Shown in pieces: positions 1-12,734 of a stretch of 64,000 nucleotides of DNA. This DNA comes from Flammula alnicola (lineage: Eukaryota; Basidiomycota; Agaricomycetes; Agaricales; Strophariaceae). Position numbers and translations under genes: made by a program. The stretch covers positions 62,001 through 126,000 of the forward strand of contig JADNRV010000009.1 of assembly GCA_015499995.1 (NCBI GenBank), in the 5' to 3' direction. Each line of letters starts with the position of its first letter. The stretch's first letter is position 1. Under the pieces are notes generated by a model, which had not been told where the DNA came from, made no database searches, and was given only the letters and a program-made list of their open reading frames with translations.

Positions 1-74
1 CTGTATGTATCAAGGAAAATGATAGCGTTAGGATGACTGGCCATAAAAAAAAAAAAAAAGGATGTTAAACGTAC

Positions 75-781
75 ACCAGGGGTACCACTGAAGGCCACAG
101 CGTTCTTTTGGTAGTTAGCGAAGGTATTGTTACCAGTTGTGGGTGCGTTGATTGCCCCAACCATGCCTTATTCGGGGTTTGTCAGCTGTGAAAATCTGGA
201 AAGGAGTACGGCTTATGATATTATCACTCACCAGCTTTGCAGTGGGGGCTGGGCGCAAGTTGCTTGCAGAAGAACCAGAGAGCTGGAGTCAACGACATCA
301 GACAAACACTCAATACTAGCTCATGGAAACAAAGCCCGCACGTTTCGTGTCATCGGTTATAGTCAGATTCCACTCTGGTGTCTCAGTGAGCGCTGGACTT
401 GCAGGGATGAAAACCCAACCAGAGTCGAAACCTCCAGCCGCAGGGTCACATGGGTCAGCAAAAGTCGACTGCGTGACGGTGTGGTTTCCTGGTCTATAAA
501 CGTTGCGTAAGTCTTGTACCGTGTATGCTCGTTCATTAGAAACAGAAGAGAGTACATACGCTCCAGTGAACTTGAAGGTGACCGTAGTGCCGTTCTTCGC
601 TGTGACAGTTGGTGGAATGAATTGGAAGATACCCCCAGAAGTGGTGGACTCCGCGCCGACTTGCACGACCTAGATACCTATTTTATTACGAGAACATTTC
701 TGGAAGGAAGAAATGTCATACCACCTGGGCGGAAACCGCCGACACCAAGGAAAGGGCAGAGAGAGCAGCGGCAAAGAACAT
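75..781 (-). CDS. Secreted cupredoxin-like (blue-copper) protein, partial at the left edge
   Basis: Plastocyanin/azurin-like extracellular protein; the product would be secreted and bind one type-1 copper. Exons, read on the minus strand: 781-722, 669-342, 282-232 and 166-75; a further intron (donor GTACGT at 74) ends with a CAG acceptor exactly at positions 3-1, so the next exon lies outside the window. The first exon is a 20-residue signal peptide (hydrophobic core, ending VSAQV). After the second exon the ligand set is visible: His in NHTVTQS, Cys in WFFCKQ, His in SPHCKAG and the Met in GMVGA. This matches the family in order and spacing. The acceptor before GMVGA is AAG, which restores the family frame. 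Fungal members usually carry a Ser/Thr-rich tail and often a GPI signal; that part is not in view. Substrate and role are unknown in the family. Confidence 0.85.
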
Positions 782-899
782 GGTCAGAAAACGGGGGATG
801 GGGTGTAGAGGAAAAAGATGGGCGAAACAGACTCGAACCACATTGACTATTTGAAGGAATCCAAGGTGTGTGAGTCGTTGACAAATGCCGTCAGTCATT

Positions 900-3360
900 C
901 ATGCCAACCTCGCTGTAACATTTGATCGCCAGTGGAGACTCGCGACTGCCGTGTGTTCGCAACGGTAACAAGAATAGGCCGGATATATTAAAATCTCCTA
1001 AAAGAGCAGAATAAGCTCCATAGAGCGGCTATATCAAGCTTAGTGTCAGTCTTTCAGGCCTCTCGATAAAAATAAACCACTTTTTTTTTGGTCACTGACA
1101 TCCCACGTCATGTCCCGACGCAGTACTGCGGGTCTGTCAAAAGACCACTGAGAAGCACCACTGTACGAGCAGCAAAAGTTCTTTCTAAGCGTGGTGATGA
1201 TGCATAATGAAGAGCTCGTAATTGAAAGACAGGCTTGAGGTAAAGTCGTACATCATATCCCCGTAGTCGACGCTGAATTGTCACCTCCCATTATCGCGGC
1301 GTCATTCGGCTCATTCGGCGAAAAACCTATATACACTCTGTGAGAAAATCAAGGTGGCAAAAAAAAGCTGATGCTTCTGGAGGTCTATTTCAATGGGATG
1401 AAACGGTGGGACGAATAGAAGCCAAGTGGAGTTCCATACCGCTGACGTCGCCCATGGCCGTTAGGCCTCGATGAGAGGAGAAAATGCCCCGTTCGAAATC
1501 TGCTCTGGTGTAATAGAGGTTATTTGCACCTTTTCACCGAGCGGGATTTGAATGGGGCACCACCTCCCCAACCAATGAAATCTCAGTGAATATTCGATTA
1601 ATCAAACTGCAAATAACCTCTAATACGCATTTTGTGAGACGCAGTCTGATATATTCCTGCTGAGATAATTTAAATGTTTATAATCAGTTACGAAACGAGC
1701 GCATATCGAGCAGCCTACTTGCCTTAGCCTACGCCCTGCCGGCGGCCAATACAAAATGTCCGTTACGAACTCTCCACAGCCCCGTGTAGATGTTTGAACG
1801 TGAAACAGTTGGTTACTCATGGCGTTGATGGCATCTGCTTTAACCGACGGTGACGAGAGTATCCGGCGCCGAATGTGCGTGGATGCGTGGGAGGTGATTC
1901 AATTGAAGGGGGTCAGAGCACCAACGTTCCACTGTCCAGGACCGGTGTAGGATTGGAGGGTGATAAGGACCCTGTGCGATTCGCGTGGTGTACGGCGAAT
2001 AGCCAGGCGGTGGTGATAGCAATAAAATGCCGCGGATTGCGCTTGCAGGAGTTTAAGGTCAATTTGAGGTACTGCGTTATACCATTGCTGAGCATGAGTC
2101 ACGGCGGAATCTCCCTTCAATCCGAAATCGATCGACGCTCAAAACGCCTTCAAGACGTGGCGTCGAGTTTGCATCGGGCATGATATACTCCAGCCAACAC
2201 GAGTTCTCCTTCATTGGCAGCGAGTCCATGTCAGATGACTGCTTGAAAAAGGATTCAAAGGAAGGAAAAAGAAGATCAACACAGGTTCGTGAGAGAATTT
2301 AAGCGTCGCATAATTAAACATGGCACGGACCATAGGTTGAACTCCAGAGAGAACGACGACCCTGATGCCATACTCGCGTTTCCACTGAGGCAACTACGTA
2401 TGCCTGCCGAGAATGTCTGAGTTTTGGAGGTAGTTCTTCATAACGAAATGATCCAGCAGATGAAGACAATGAGCCCCGGGGCCACTTTACATCGGACCGA
2501 AAGCGGACGAGGAGACCAGCAGCAGCAACGCGCGAGGCTCGAACCATTTTCTACTATCGAACGAACATCGTTCGTGAATTCGCTAGGCTCACAATAGTAA
2601 TTTTATTTCAGCTTCTCACTTTACGAGAAACAATTGGCATTCAACGTACCGTTATCCTCAGGTCCAAAAGTTCCGACTCCCCACACGAACTCCGAAAAGC
2701 ACTAGCCATGTGGTCACAGTGTGTGGTGGGTGGGATCTACTACGGCGCGTACGTCCGCCATTGCCCGTCAAACCACTGTACAATGCATCAATTTCATCAT
2801 ACATAGTGAAGTAGAAAATATCACCCTTCAGGGATTTACGCTGAGACGCTTTTCAAGCTTTGAGTCGAATCCATATAGAGCCCTGTCTAGATCGGAGCAT
2901 CGGAGCGAATAGGAATCGTGATTTATGACCGCTGCAGGACAGCTGCTCGATATAGCACCAGAAATCGACGTAATTTCAACAAGGACCTATAGCTAGCTAA
3001 GCGTGGTTGTTGGTTAGCAATTTCACGTCCTATGAGGATAGAACAACGTACCACTGGATTTTGCCTTCTGGTTCCTGTGTCGGTCGGAGACCATAGCAGC
3101 TTGAGTTCAAACTTCAAGATATCGTTAGGGTATGAAGGCGGAACGCAACTCGCAATCCGACAATCCGAGAATCGAAGTACTATCATAATAGAGTGAGTGG
3201 TGGGAGATTTGCATTCGATAACAATATACACTAAAAAAAGATAACCTAACTATGGGGGTAGCTGAAGCACAAGAATAATGCATGAGGGGAGGACGTATGG
3301 TGGATGATATGGGCATGTAGTAAGTACGGTAATAAAAAGCAAACGACGCATTACCGGACA
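900..3360. other. No intact gene; degenerate coding-like patch at 1820-2270
   Basis: No ORF here has a believable start, codon pattern and splice sites. On the minus strand between about 2270 and 1820 three overlapping frames each give protein-like runs (for example SYTGPGQWNVGALTP and GPYHPPILHRSWTV), which looks like an old, frame-broken gene, but I could not place the family. A nested inverted repeat at 1484-1626 is listed separately. Confidence 0.4.
1484..1626. repeat. Two interleaved inverted repeats
   Basis: The 18-base arm TAATAGAGGTTATTTGCA near 1511-1528 recurs inverted near 1608-1625. A second imperfect pair, GCCCCGTTCGAAATCTGCTC near 1486 and its inverted relative near 1538-1557 (about 16 of 20 positions), overlaps the first so that the arms interleave rather than nest. 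No coding potential is seen inside. Confidence 0.5.
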
Positions 3361-4980
3361 TCATGGCATACCGCCCACAGGCGGCTTGTCCTCGTCAACC
3401 ACACAGCACTCGCTCGTCGTCAAAAGACTGGCGACACCACCCACGTCCACGAGCGCCATCCGCATGACCTTGAGGGGGTCGACAATACCCGACTTGATCA
3501 TGTCGACGTACTTGCCCATCGCGGCGTCGTATCCCCACGCGAATTTGTCCTCGCTGCCGTACTGCTTGAGTAGCGTGCCGACGATGACACTCGCCTCCTC
3601 ACCCGCGTTGTTCAGGATCGCACGCGCTGATGTGGTCATGGCCCTCCGGATAATCGCCACGCCGAGCTCCTGGTCAAATTCGGTTGTGTGGATGGGCTTG
3701 GGGTTGTTCGACACCAGCGAGCTCGGCGATCCCGCACCGGAGCCAGGCGAGTTAGTCGCGAGCTGCAGAGAGGTCTTGAGGACCACGACACCACCGCCGG
3801 GAGGATGCCCTTCTCGACAGCGGTGCGCGTGGCGTTGAGGGCATCGTCGTACCTGAGCTCGTCAGTGAAGACGGCACCGCCAGTGAGAATGGCAAGATCG
3901 CCGAGGATGGACTTGCGGTTGTCGCCGAATCCAGGAGGCTTGACGGCTGCGATCTGGAGCTGGCCCCGGAGTTTGTTGAGCGTACAGGCAGCAAGAGCCT
4001 CACCGTCGATGTCCTCAGCAATGATGACGAGGGGGCGACGGGCTCGAGGGTGGGAAGGATGTCCTGGAGGAGCGAGATCTTCTTCTCAGGGAGAAGGATG
4101 AAGGGTTTCTCGAATTCGACCCTTTTGCGACTTGATGTCGGTGACTAAGTAAGGCGAGATGTAACCACGGTCGAAGCGCATGCCCTCGGTGATTTCAATC
4201 TCATCCTCGATGGTACGGCCCTCTTTGACGGTGATGACACCCTCCTTTCCAACCTTCTCCATTGCCGGGCAATGAGGTTGCCGACGTGGGTGTCGTCATT
4301 GGCGGAGATGGTGGCGACTTGGGCAATTTCGGCAGTGGTGGTGATGGTTTTTGTGTGGCTGGACAGGAACTCGACGACACGGTCAACGGCAGCCTGCGAA
4401 CCTCGGGGTTGCAGCCCGCAGCAACGTTCGTGACACCCTCCGAGTAGATGGCGCGGGCAAGAACGGTGGCAGTTGTTGTACCGTCACCCGCAATCTCGTT
4501 CATCTTCTGGGCGACATCTTGGACAAGGCTAACATATGCGCGTAAGTGAGAGAATTTTTAAACAGAACTGAAAGAACGAACCAAGCATCGAGGTTCTCAT
4601 ACTTGTCTTTCAATGTGATCGCCTTTGCGACAGTGACACCACCTGTGAAGGTGGTTAATCAGCACAACGAACTCGAAAAGAGAGAAGATGGCCGTCCAAC
4701 GACACGCAGAAGACGTGTAAAGTGCGGAGAGACCCACCTTTTGTAATCTTTGGTCCACCAAAGGACTGTTCGATAATGACGTTGCGACCTAAAACGGCGC
4801 AAACCTATGTCAGAAACCAAGTAATTCTTTCCAAAAACTCTCTATCCACCTTTTGGACCCAAAGTAACTCGGACAGCATTCGCCAGGACGTCGACACCCT
4901 TGAGAATCGCTCCGCCCTCGTTCTAGAACTTGTGCGCGCCCCGGGTCAGAGCAGGGGTTGCCGACCTTGAGGCTCTTGCA
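3361..4980 (-). pseudogene. Mitochondrial HSP60 chaperonin, decayed copy
   Basis: HSP60 (GroEL-type) is the matrix folding chaperonin. The whole gene is recognisable: the start of the mature protein near 4980-4860 (VLANAVRVTLGPK), GRNVIIEQSFGGPKITK near 4760-4800, GVTVAKAITLKDKYENLDA near 4590-4650, the ATP-site run [18 protein letters not shown] near 4460-4500, then [19 protein letters not shown] and the C-terminal YGEDKFAWGYD-like segment. Introns are retained, so this is not a processed copy. Lesions: a TAG near 4923-4925 in the N-terminal exon, small indels shifting frame near 4415, 4262, 4115 and 4045, and a deletion of roughly 100 codons joining FTDEL directly to [10 protein letters not shown] near 3860. 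The Gly/Met tail ends early at GGMP. A functional HSP60 must lie elsewhere in the genome. Confidence 0.9.
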
Positions 4981-5359
4981 GCTGCACGGCGGATAGACCG
5001 AGATGAAGTGGCCGACAGGCGGTCGTAAAAACGGATGAGCTAGGAAGAAAACTCGGAAAAGAGAGAGAGAGCGACTGTGGGAATTTACTGAAGCCCACTC
5101 TAGAATCTCACGTGATCCATATCCTCGCTTGTCCTCGTCGTCCATCACGCTGCCAGTCCGTTCCTGACGATGACCAGCAATTTGTCGTCGACCAGGTTAC
5201 TCAAACGTTAAACGTTAAACATTAAATCGTCTCTTTCAGTTCGAATTCATTATTTTTACATGGAGCGCTCGTTCCATCAAATGCCTTTAAAGTGCCAACT
5301 GGCAATGCCTTTTAAAATCTCCCCGTAAGCACCCTGCTCGACTTCCTTCTTGTAGCTCG

Positions 5360-6282
5360 CTAACGATCCTTCACCTCAGGCCCGAAGAACTGCTCCACCT
5401 TAAAGGGCCCACCGCCTGAGCCCTTCTGCGGGGTTAACTCAGTGTCAGTCAAATATTCGAGCTCTGTATCTGTCGAATCAATCGATGCCATCGATGCCAC
5501 GCTCAATGCTGCTGACGGAAGCGGGGTGTCGAACGGGTTCTCGCCATCATACACATGCTCATCGCCGTCGTCTTTGTTGTCGCCTTCGTCAACGGCAGTC
5601 GCCGGATAATTGGCAGGCGCTGCTGTACTCGTCGCGGGAAAGAGGTTCTGAGCGCCCTGAGCGAACTGAGCGAGCAGGGGACTGTAACTCGAATCGGCGC
5701 TCATCTCTCTCTCCCTCCATGACCCAGACGAGAGATCCTGCTGTCCCTCTCGATCAGTGAGCATATTGATGTCCTCGTCTACGTTCCCGTCAGTGGCCCC
5801 TCCAGGGCTGAGAAGCCTCGCGTACGCATCCAAGTCGGAGTTCCTCCGGTTCCTCTTCCCAGTCGACCGATACGCGCTCTTCCTCTTCCTCCCAACGCTC
5901 TTGACTTTCCCCAACACATTCCCCAACCCAAACGTTGTGACGATGCGCTTCCTCTTCGGGGATGGTGTGGTCGCACCAGGTGCCCCTGAATCAGCCTTCT
6001 TCGCCCGCAAACTGCCCTCCGCGCCGCGCTTATTTCTATCGCGTAGGGCGCTCGATCTCTGCGGGGAGACGTGCGCTGCACTTGCATCCGTGGTGCTGCG
6101 TCTGGAGGCGGGGCCGGAATGTGTAGCGGTGTTGATGCTTCGCACGCGCCGAGGGGCTTGGATTGCCACCGCCCCTTGCTGGAACGGGATGGAGAGCTAA
6201 TGGGCTGCAGAATTATTCCTCGTCGTTGCGCCGTCGTCTGCCATTTGGTTGGCGTGGTTGGCATGGTTGGGTCAATCTCCAT
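5360..6282 (-). CDS. Basic, Ser-rich disordered protein with apparent frameshift
   Basis: Not recognised as a named family. The start MEIDPTMPTTPTKWQ (ATG at 6282) reads to about SSPSRSSKG near 6175; the coding pattern then continues one frame over (AIQAPRRVRSINTATHSG) to a stop at 5360, for about 300 residues in all. No intron with usable splice sites joins the two frames, so a one-base indel near the G-run at 6165-6180 is likely, either real or an assembly error. The middle is rich in Arg/Lys (SPKRKR, GRKRKSAYR, GKRNRR), suggesting nuclear import; the C-terminal part is acidic and ends near PFKVEQFFGPEVKDR. The layout of a basic central patch and acidic tail fits a small nuclear protein, but that is inference. 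Confidence 0.55.
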
Positions 6283-6289
6283 CCTCTTT

Positions 6290-8620
6290 TCCTGTCGTTG
6301 GTCGTTGTTCGTAAAGAGCGAGGGAATGAAGAAGTGCGAAGCGAGTGTCTTGTGAACGTGGAATCAGAATCGTGATAATATCAATAGCTCGACAGTCGAT
6401 GCACTCCGTACAGTCAATGTACTCGCAGCAAGCAGCGTCGTGGTGAAAGTAAGTGAAAGAAAGTATCGGGAAAGTGGCACATCCTTGGGATCCTTTATAC
6501 CGAAACAAACCACTTCGAGAGGCTCACGCAGCCACTCCATGACATGTTCGGTGTTGCTTTGTCAAGGGAACCATTCTTTGGATTTTGAATCCGCCAAGAG
6601 ATGTTGGTTCAACATTCCTTTGTGCGGTGTTCAAATCACGTATCCAAAGAGCGGCACCTGCTTGGGCTGTATCATTTCCAGAACCCTTTACCGTTGAGGA
6701 CTGAGGCCTGAGGCACGAACTTTTTCATAAATCCTCAGCCCAATCGCGCATCGCAAATATCCCGCAATATTAGAATCCCAGCCACCCTCTCCCTGAGTTC
6801 AGAGTCCCAAATTCGGTGTGTTCTGTGTGCTGTGTACTAGAAGATGTTCTTAATTGCGCCGTCTTTTCCGCAATAGCTGTTTTGCGGTCCCTCCTGTCCT
6901 CAAGGAGTCTTTAGGAAGAAGTCAGAGATCGTATATTCCGTTAGCTTTACAGATTTTGGACTCGTGGAACGTGATGTTAGCGTTACTTCTATTCATAAGG
7001 ATAGGTAGCTAATGATGTGATATATAGCCCACAGGCGTAGATGACAGTTGCTTCCTGATATGAGCCGTGCAAAAGCATGCGGTCAACAACACCATTGGCC
7101 TAAGCGTGAAAATTCTCTCCTTGTATCTCTGCGAATTGTATTTATATTCCCTCATAGGATCCCATCTCAAATCCGTATTTCACGACTGATTGACAAACTT
7201 CTCTGGTCTACTTTCCCACTTTTCGTGTGTCTAAGTGATAAAACCCAAGAGCGAAAGATCGCTGCGATGTTCACCAACGACCTCCTCACATGGATATTAT
7301 AATGTATACAAGTCACAAAATGCTTTTCCGTTTGGTACCTAGTGAGACAGTAATCTTGTCGCATTTCTAACTCGTATTACCCGGTAGCTCGTTTCACATA
7401 GAACAATTTTAAAGATCACCGAATCGCAGTGTATTCAAGCCGATGGCGCTCATTAGTAAGAGAAATGGATGGAACTCTAGGAAAACAGAAACCCTCCATA
7501 TCTCAGCTAATTTCAAACCACGCCGCTCACGGAAATGGTCTCTACATAGTACCTGGTTTGAAACTAACGAGTTATACACCAGTGAGCTAGATTCGACGCT
7601 GTTGAATCAGCCAATGGTCAGTTCATGACTGCTTTTGAACCTGGTTGAAGTGTCTCGTACCAGGCGGTCCGACGCCTCAGCTCCGGAAATTTTGTCGTGT
7701 AGTATGTTATAGAAATGCTCTTTCCCAGAATATATTACGCTAGTGCTTTGTATTTTCTTTCTAGTGCATGACGCGGAGGTGCAGGACAGGACGACCCTCC
7801 AATCGGCCCCCGGCAACATCGAAACCCGGTTTGGCGCTGGTCAGAGTTTATTTTTGGAACAACAATATGTCATATCTCCTCCTCCGCCCATTCGGGTTTC
7901 TAAGCCTTAGTTTCATCCTTGTAAATCATCTCTCAAAGGATAAATGACCTCTCAGAATGTTTAGTCCCATGTCGCTATCCCATGCATGCTTGCCTGAATA
8001 TTTACGTGTGCTCACTGCTCACGTTCGCGGTATATTTCTCTCCGATAAACTGAAACCCGGTAGGCGAATTATATGTCAACGCGACAGGATCTGCCGTTCT
8101 GTACCTGCGGATCGGACAATGTTTTCAGGGCATATGCTAAGGCTTCCCAGATGGAGCACGTTTCAACTTTCTGTTTGTGTTTCCCTCAATTACTAATGAC
8201 ACTCAGGTACCCGAACGGTTTCTACGTTCCCGAACCCCGGATTACATTCGACAGCGCCTAAATATTGATTTCTAACACTAAGAATGGTTTCAAGCATTGT
8301 GCTAGCGTTTACTTATTTCGTATGCCATGCGTATTCAATGCTCGTATGATGACTTGTATTCGTAACGGTGAAGCCTGTATGAGAGACACTAGAAGCAAAG
8401 GGAATTTGGTCTAATTTGATAATAACTTATTACAGACGAATTCTAATATACAGAAAGCGAAGATACTAAGAGACTAAGGGCTACAGAGGGATATCAGGTA
8501 AATACGATGCGAGGCCAAAGTGAAACTAGTAGATACAAAGGTGTCTAGAACGAAAACGGTACGGAGGTCTATTTGCTACAAAGGTTATGTGAGTTGGAAG
8601 AAGATAAATAATACATACGA
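6290..8620. other. Intergenic, nothing recognised
   Basis: AT-rich stretch between the disordered-protein gene and the DUF6593 gene. Only short, frame-random ORFs occur, with no splice-linked coding run, long repeat or RNA gene that I can support. Confidence 0.5.
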
Positions 8621-8625
8621 AACCC

Positions 8626-9354
8626 TCAGTCAATGTTGCGAGCACTGAATAGAAGAATGGTGGATATGATGCAGGGTTCAAAAAGGCCAGCCTGGAACGC
8701 CTCGCTCGTAATCTCGAGGATAATTTTGTTGTTATCCTGCGCTAAGCTGATTCGTGCGAACTGTTCTGGGGGGTTAGGGCCGTAGCTGTATAACTGGGAA
8801 GACGGAGAAGAGTATAAGGATGGGGTCCAGTACAGAAACGATAATCCCACATACATAAATACCACTTGAGCCCCGGGGTATCCATGCGTACAACTTGCCA
8901 CTGATCAGCATAGATCTATAGCTGCAATCAGGAAGCTAATCAGCCAACAGTCTTTGGATCAGAAAAAGCGAACTCACGTCTGATCTTCGGAGAGTTTCAG
9001 AAAATCCTTCGTGAGCTGACGAGCTAGGACTCCTCTCGCCTCGACAGTAGGGTGTTGATTCCATTGAATAAATGCAAATTCTTCTCCAGGCTTCGATACC
9101 ACGGTTGTGCCGCCTGCGGTGCGAACTTCGAAGAATTTGCGATTTTTCGGACCAGTTACAATGCAATTGAATACATTTGGATTGAAAGACGTAAATTCAA
9201 ATGTCAACACGGATGCTGGCTTGTCGTTCAATGGAGGAAGGGCGCCAAATGTGGGTGGGTCAGAAGAATTAGGACGCCATGGTCCCTGGTTGATTGAATG
9301 AGGGTTCTGTGGGTTGTACCATCCCGCCTGAGCATATGGGTTGTTGACGAACAT
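8626..9354 (-). CDS. DUF6593 domain protein
   Basis: Small protein of the DUF6593 family, common and multicopy in agaricomycetes, function unknown. Three exons on the minus strand: 9354-8978, 8921-8855 and 8793-8626. Exon 1 gives a Pro/Asn-rich leader (MFVNNPYAQ...) and then the domain core, LTFEFTSFNPNVFNC and VTGPKNRKFF, with the family's IQWNQHPTVEARG. Exon 2 carries SGKLYAWIPRG. Exon 3 starts LYSYGPNPPE and ends with the typical SARNID before TGA. All splice sites are GT-AG and the joined frame is open, about 200 residues. No membrane segment or signal peptide is obvious. The copy appears intact. Confidence 0.88.
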
Positions 9355-9431
9355 GTTAATTCGAAAGCGCCTAGGTAATTGAGAAGTCCTAGCTGAGCGA
9401 GTGATGGGATATGAGAGTTGCCAGCTGGGTG

Positions 9432-9440
9432 CATATATAC
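9432..9440 (-). promoter_or_regulatory. TATA-like box upstream of the DUF6593 gene
   Basis: On the minus strand GTATATATGC lies about 80 bases before the ATG at 9354, a normal distance for a core promoter with a short 5' leader. Confidence 0.45.
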
Positions 9441-9444
9441 GCTG

Positions 9445-12400
9445 GGAGTACCCTGCCTGGACTCAAACTACATTTTCCAGCTGCAAGTGCGGTATGAGGA
9501 CACTTGTAGCCGGCGGTAGGCACACAAACACTGAAACTCATCTTGGAAGGATCGGACTGCGATGGCTCACGCCCTCGCAGACAATTTGTCGCTGGCCTTG
9601 TTCTCAGAGAGGGTAAACAGAAAACAGTGGTGACGATTTCCCTATTTGGGACGTAAATCTCTTCGAATAATCAGACCTGTGAGTAAAGTGAGTTTTGACC
9701 TCGTTTAGTAAGAAATCTGACTGTTGCCGATAGACGATCTTGATCGTCCCGTTTTTATGTTTACTCCAACGTAAAACGGATCAATTCCTGCATTCCAATG
9801 AACTCTCAGGGTTTCGAGATCTCAGGCCCAACTCAGGCCTCGGGCCCCGTCAAATGCGATCGACTACTTACGACTAAGTACGTCCTAGTCTACTCAACTT
9901 CTACGCATTCGGTGGAATTCCAGAACACTCCTCTTCCTGCGGAAAGTCGGGGAAGAGCCAAGAAAGGGATGTGGTTCAACGTGGTGTCCCTTCGCGAGGC
10001 TGTGCTCCCTATATAGCTTCGGCCGCTTATAGTTGCTATGTTTCACAACATACATACCGGGTAAACAGGCGAGGCTTTTGTCCTCTAATCGGTTCTCCCA
10101 AGCGAACTGGCACATAGATCGAAAATGCAGTGATATTTCTCTTCCTGTAGTGTAACTATTTCGCGAAGCAAGTAAATCAGAGAAAATAGTCTTTGAATGT
10201 ATTTTACCGTTTCGTCATACTGAATGAACTGAGAGAAGATGTAGACCGAGTTTCAATTCTGCACATGTACAGAATTCCGTTTGAGGTCGGCACACGAGAG
10301 AGTATATCACGGACCTCGACCGCCTAGTTTGTCATAAGTGACGCCGTAATCAACACAATGGAGTATGCAGACAGGTCACCTTGACGTCTCTTTTACTCGC
10401 CAACGCGTAGTCTCCAGTCTACAAACTAGGAGTATGTCTAAATATGTGCCAGCTGTGTAAAAAGTTACTTATACTATCAACCCTTGGAAGCTTGTCACCG
10501 CTGGGCATCACCTCCTCCATGATCCTCTGTAAGTAGCACGAGACGACAGCTATCTGAATAATTCCATATTCCATGGCGTTATGTCTCACGCTCAATACAA
10601 TTTTATCGTGTTTACGCTAAAAGTTTGCGTATAATTCTGGGTCATTTCCGACGTTCCTGATAGGCGCCTTGAACAACTTGTTAGATGGATCGCAGTCAAC
10701 ACCTCCATAATATCGAATCAACGAATACTAGTATACTCGTACATAGATTGTATTTTTGTTTCTTTCCCAGATGTATTCATCTGTATTTATATTCGCGCTG
10801 TGTGGGTGTTAGTGCCCACAGAACGGACTCTCAATCCGCGCGTGTAACAATAGAGAAGTTACTATCGTAATTCAGGAGATTGCGTGATCCATTCTGCCGC
10901 CTTTCTATTTGTCAAGATACCCTTTGTTTCCTCGATGGCAGCAGTAGTCCATTCCATCCGGGAGAAGGTCGTTCCGTCGCGCTTGACAAAGGTGGTGACT
11001 GAAGGACTGTCGGCATTCGACTAAAGATTGATGTCCTCATCCAACCACAAGCAATCGAAGATATCTCCATCCAAAGATGTGCACACAATGTGATCCATTT
11101 GGGTGACATTTCTGCGCCGGCAGGTGGTAGCGCGCCGAATCTTGGCGAATGCTGAGATTTAGAGCACCAAGTTGTTCAACGCGAGACAAGGGGCGGTTGG
11201 GAGCTCATATTAATTTCCGCGATGGGCGTTAATGGGAGAACGAAGACCTAAGTAGATGCATTGGGTTGACACTGGTTTACATTGGTATGAGCACTTATAT
11301 GTGAATCCTTTTGTTTTACGTCGTAAAGGATGCGATGTACTTCTACCTTAGACTATACGCGCAGCGTTGAATATTTGTAGGTTTCATCCTGTTCAACTGC
11401 ACATGCGGACGGCCATCTGTAGCGAGGGTTAGGCGTTATCGATATCAGTCATCTTTGATATACTTGAAAGAGAACCTCTTAAAGGCTGTGGAATTGCTAA
11501 TGAAAGGCTCCGGAATGCACATCGGAAATGTCCAAACGGCGATCTCGGAAATACAGGAGCTCGGTGGCCTATAAGGAACTTGCCGGTTGTGGAAGGGACG
11601 GATGCGAAACGGCGAAATTCTGACATGGCTGCAGTTCTCCAGGATGCTATGCAGGTTATAATTGGACTGTCAGATGAGTTGTCGATAGTCTATTCTCAAA
11701 TTGCTTGGGCTCCAGATAATGCCATGTCAAGGGGAAGCCAGGAAGGCGAGATATTGATAACTACACACCATCTTTCAAGACAAATTACACGTAACCCGAT
11801 GATTGTCGGGCTGACAATTGCGTGCTGTAAAGTTTCTTCAAGAGCAGTACAGTAATCTTCAATGCATATGGACTGAAACAAGGCAATACCAAGGAAGGGG
11901 TGTTAAGAACTGAGATGGCAACTCGCCCGAATAAAACACCAGAAGCAGTCAGGTCAGGCCCGGAAATTTATGTTCAAGTACTGTAAGTTGGGTGGCTGTG
12001 TTCGAGAGCAATGTGCAATTTGGCAGCCGAGCCCTGGTCCCGACAATTGAATAAACACTTACCTCCATCAAACGCGCTACAGCCGCCAGGTCCCTTCCTC
12101 AAACTACGAAGCGCTTATTGTCTTATGTAGGGTGTAAAATGAACGAAGCTCTTACGTGTGACATAATGCATTATCCGATCGTTTCACCACCTCGTCGTCG
12201 ATCCCACAAATCATCAAGGCTTATTTGTCTTGTACGCATTGCGACTACACAGCATCTCAGCAAAGTATCATGATGGGAACACTTGTTGCCCCCGAATGGA
12301 TCAACGTACAAAGCTAAGTATCCTGGGGAGAACCTGGGAGAACAAGATGGGGGCTGGCCATGGATGGTGTAGTCTTAGAACCCAAGCTGGATTTTTTTTC

Positions 12401-12730
12401 GAAATCCATCCATCTAAAACATCTATTCAAAGGAAGGCATTGCTCCGCCTACGTTTCCATGTGCGAGTATAATAATATTAACAGAACATTAACTAACCAT
12501 ATTAACTCAAGGCTCATCTCAGTGTCAAACTCGAGTGAGAAAACCTTTCAGAATATACACAATAGATAATCTCGCGGTTAGGCCCTGGTGGAGTCTATCC
12601 TCGTATCGGTGAGCGGCAGGGGGGAGGCATAGAAGATATAAACACGGACGTCAGATGAGAAGTTTGTACCACTGTCGATTGCGAGGAGGTGTGAACGACA
12701 TGATGACAGAAAGTGAAGTGATTGAATCAC
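9445..12730. other. Intergenic with faint coding relics
   Basis: No intact gene. On the minus strand 11110-10870 reads DGDIFDCLWLDED and then VTTFVKRDGTTFSRMEWTTA across one stop, which looks like a short gene relic. On the plus strand 11447-11800 has SSLIYLKENLLKAVELLMKG followed in another frame by DMAAVLQDAMQVIIGLSDE, also relic-like. Neither could be assigned to a family. Confidence 0.35.
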
Positions 12731-12734
12731 CTCG

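Noticed and set aside
45..62. Poly-A tract
   Set aside because: It is the poly-pyrimidine tract (poly-T on the coding strand) of the cupredoxin intron, not a retroelement tail.
820..850. GGTTCGAGTC-like B-box on the minus strand
   Set aside because: It falls in the leader upstream of the cupredoxin start and has no pairing T stem or A-box partner.
5779..6282. 167-codon ORF continuing the MEIDP start in its own frame
   Set aside because: After about residue 37 its composition turns Arg/Gly-rich and random, while the neighbouring frame carries the coding pattern.
10912..11109. Minus-strand ORF that could hint at a second DUF6593-like gene
   Set aside because: The resemblance is weak and the better frame has a stop; kept only as a relic note.
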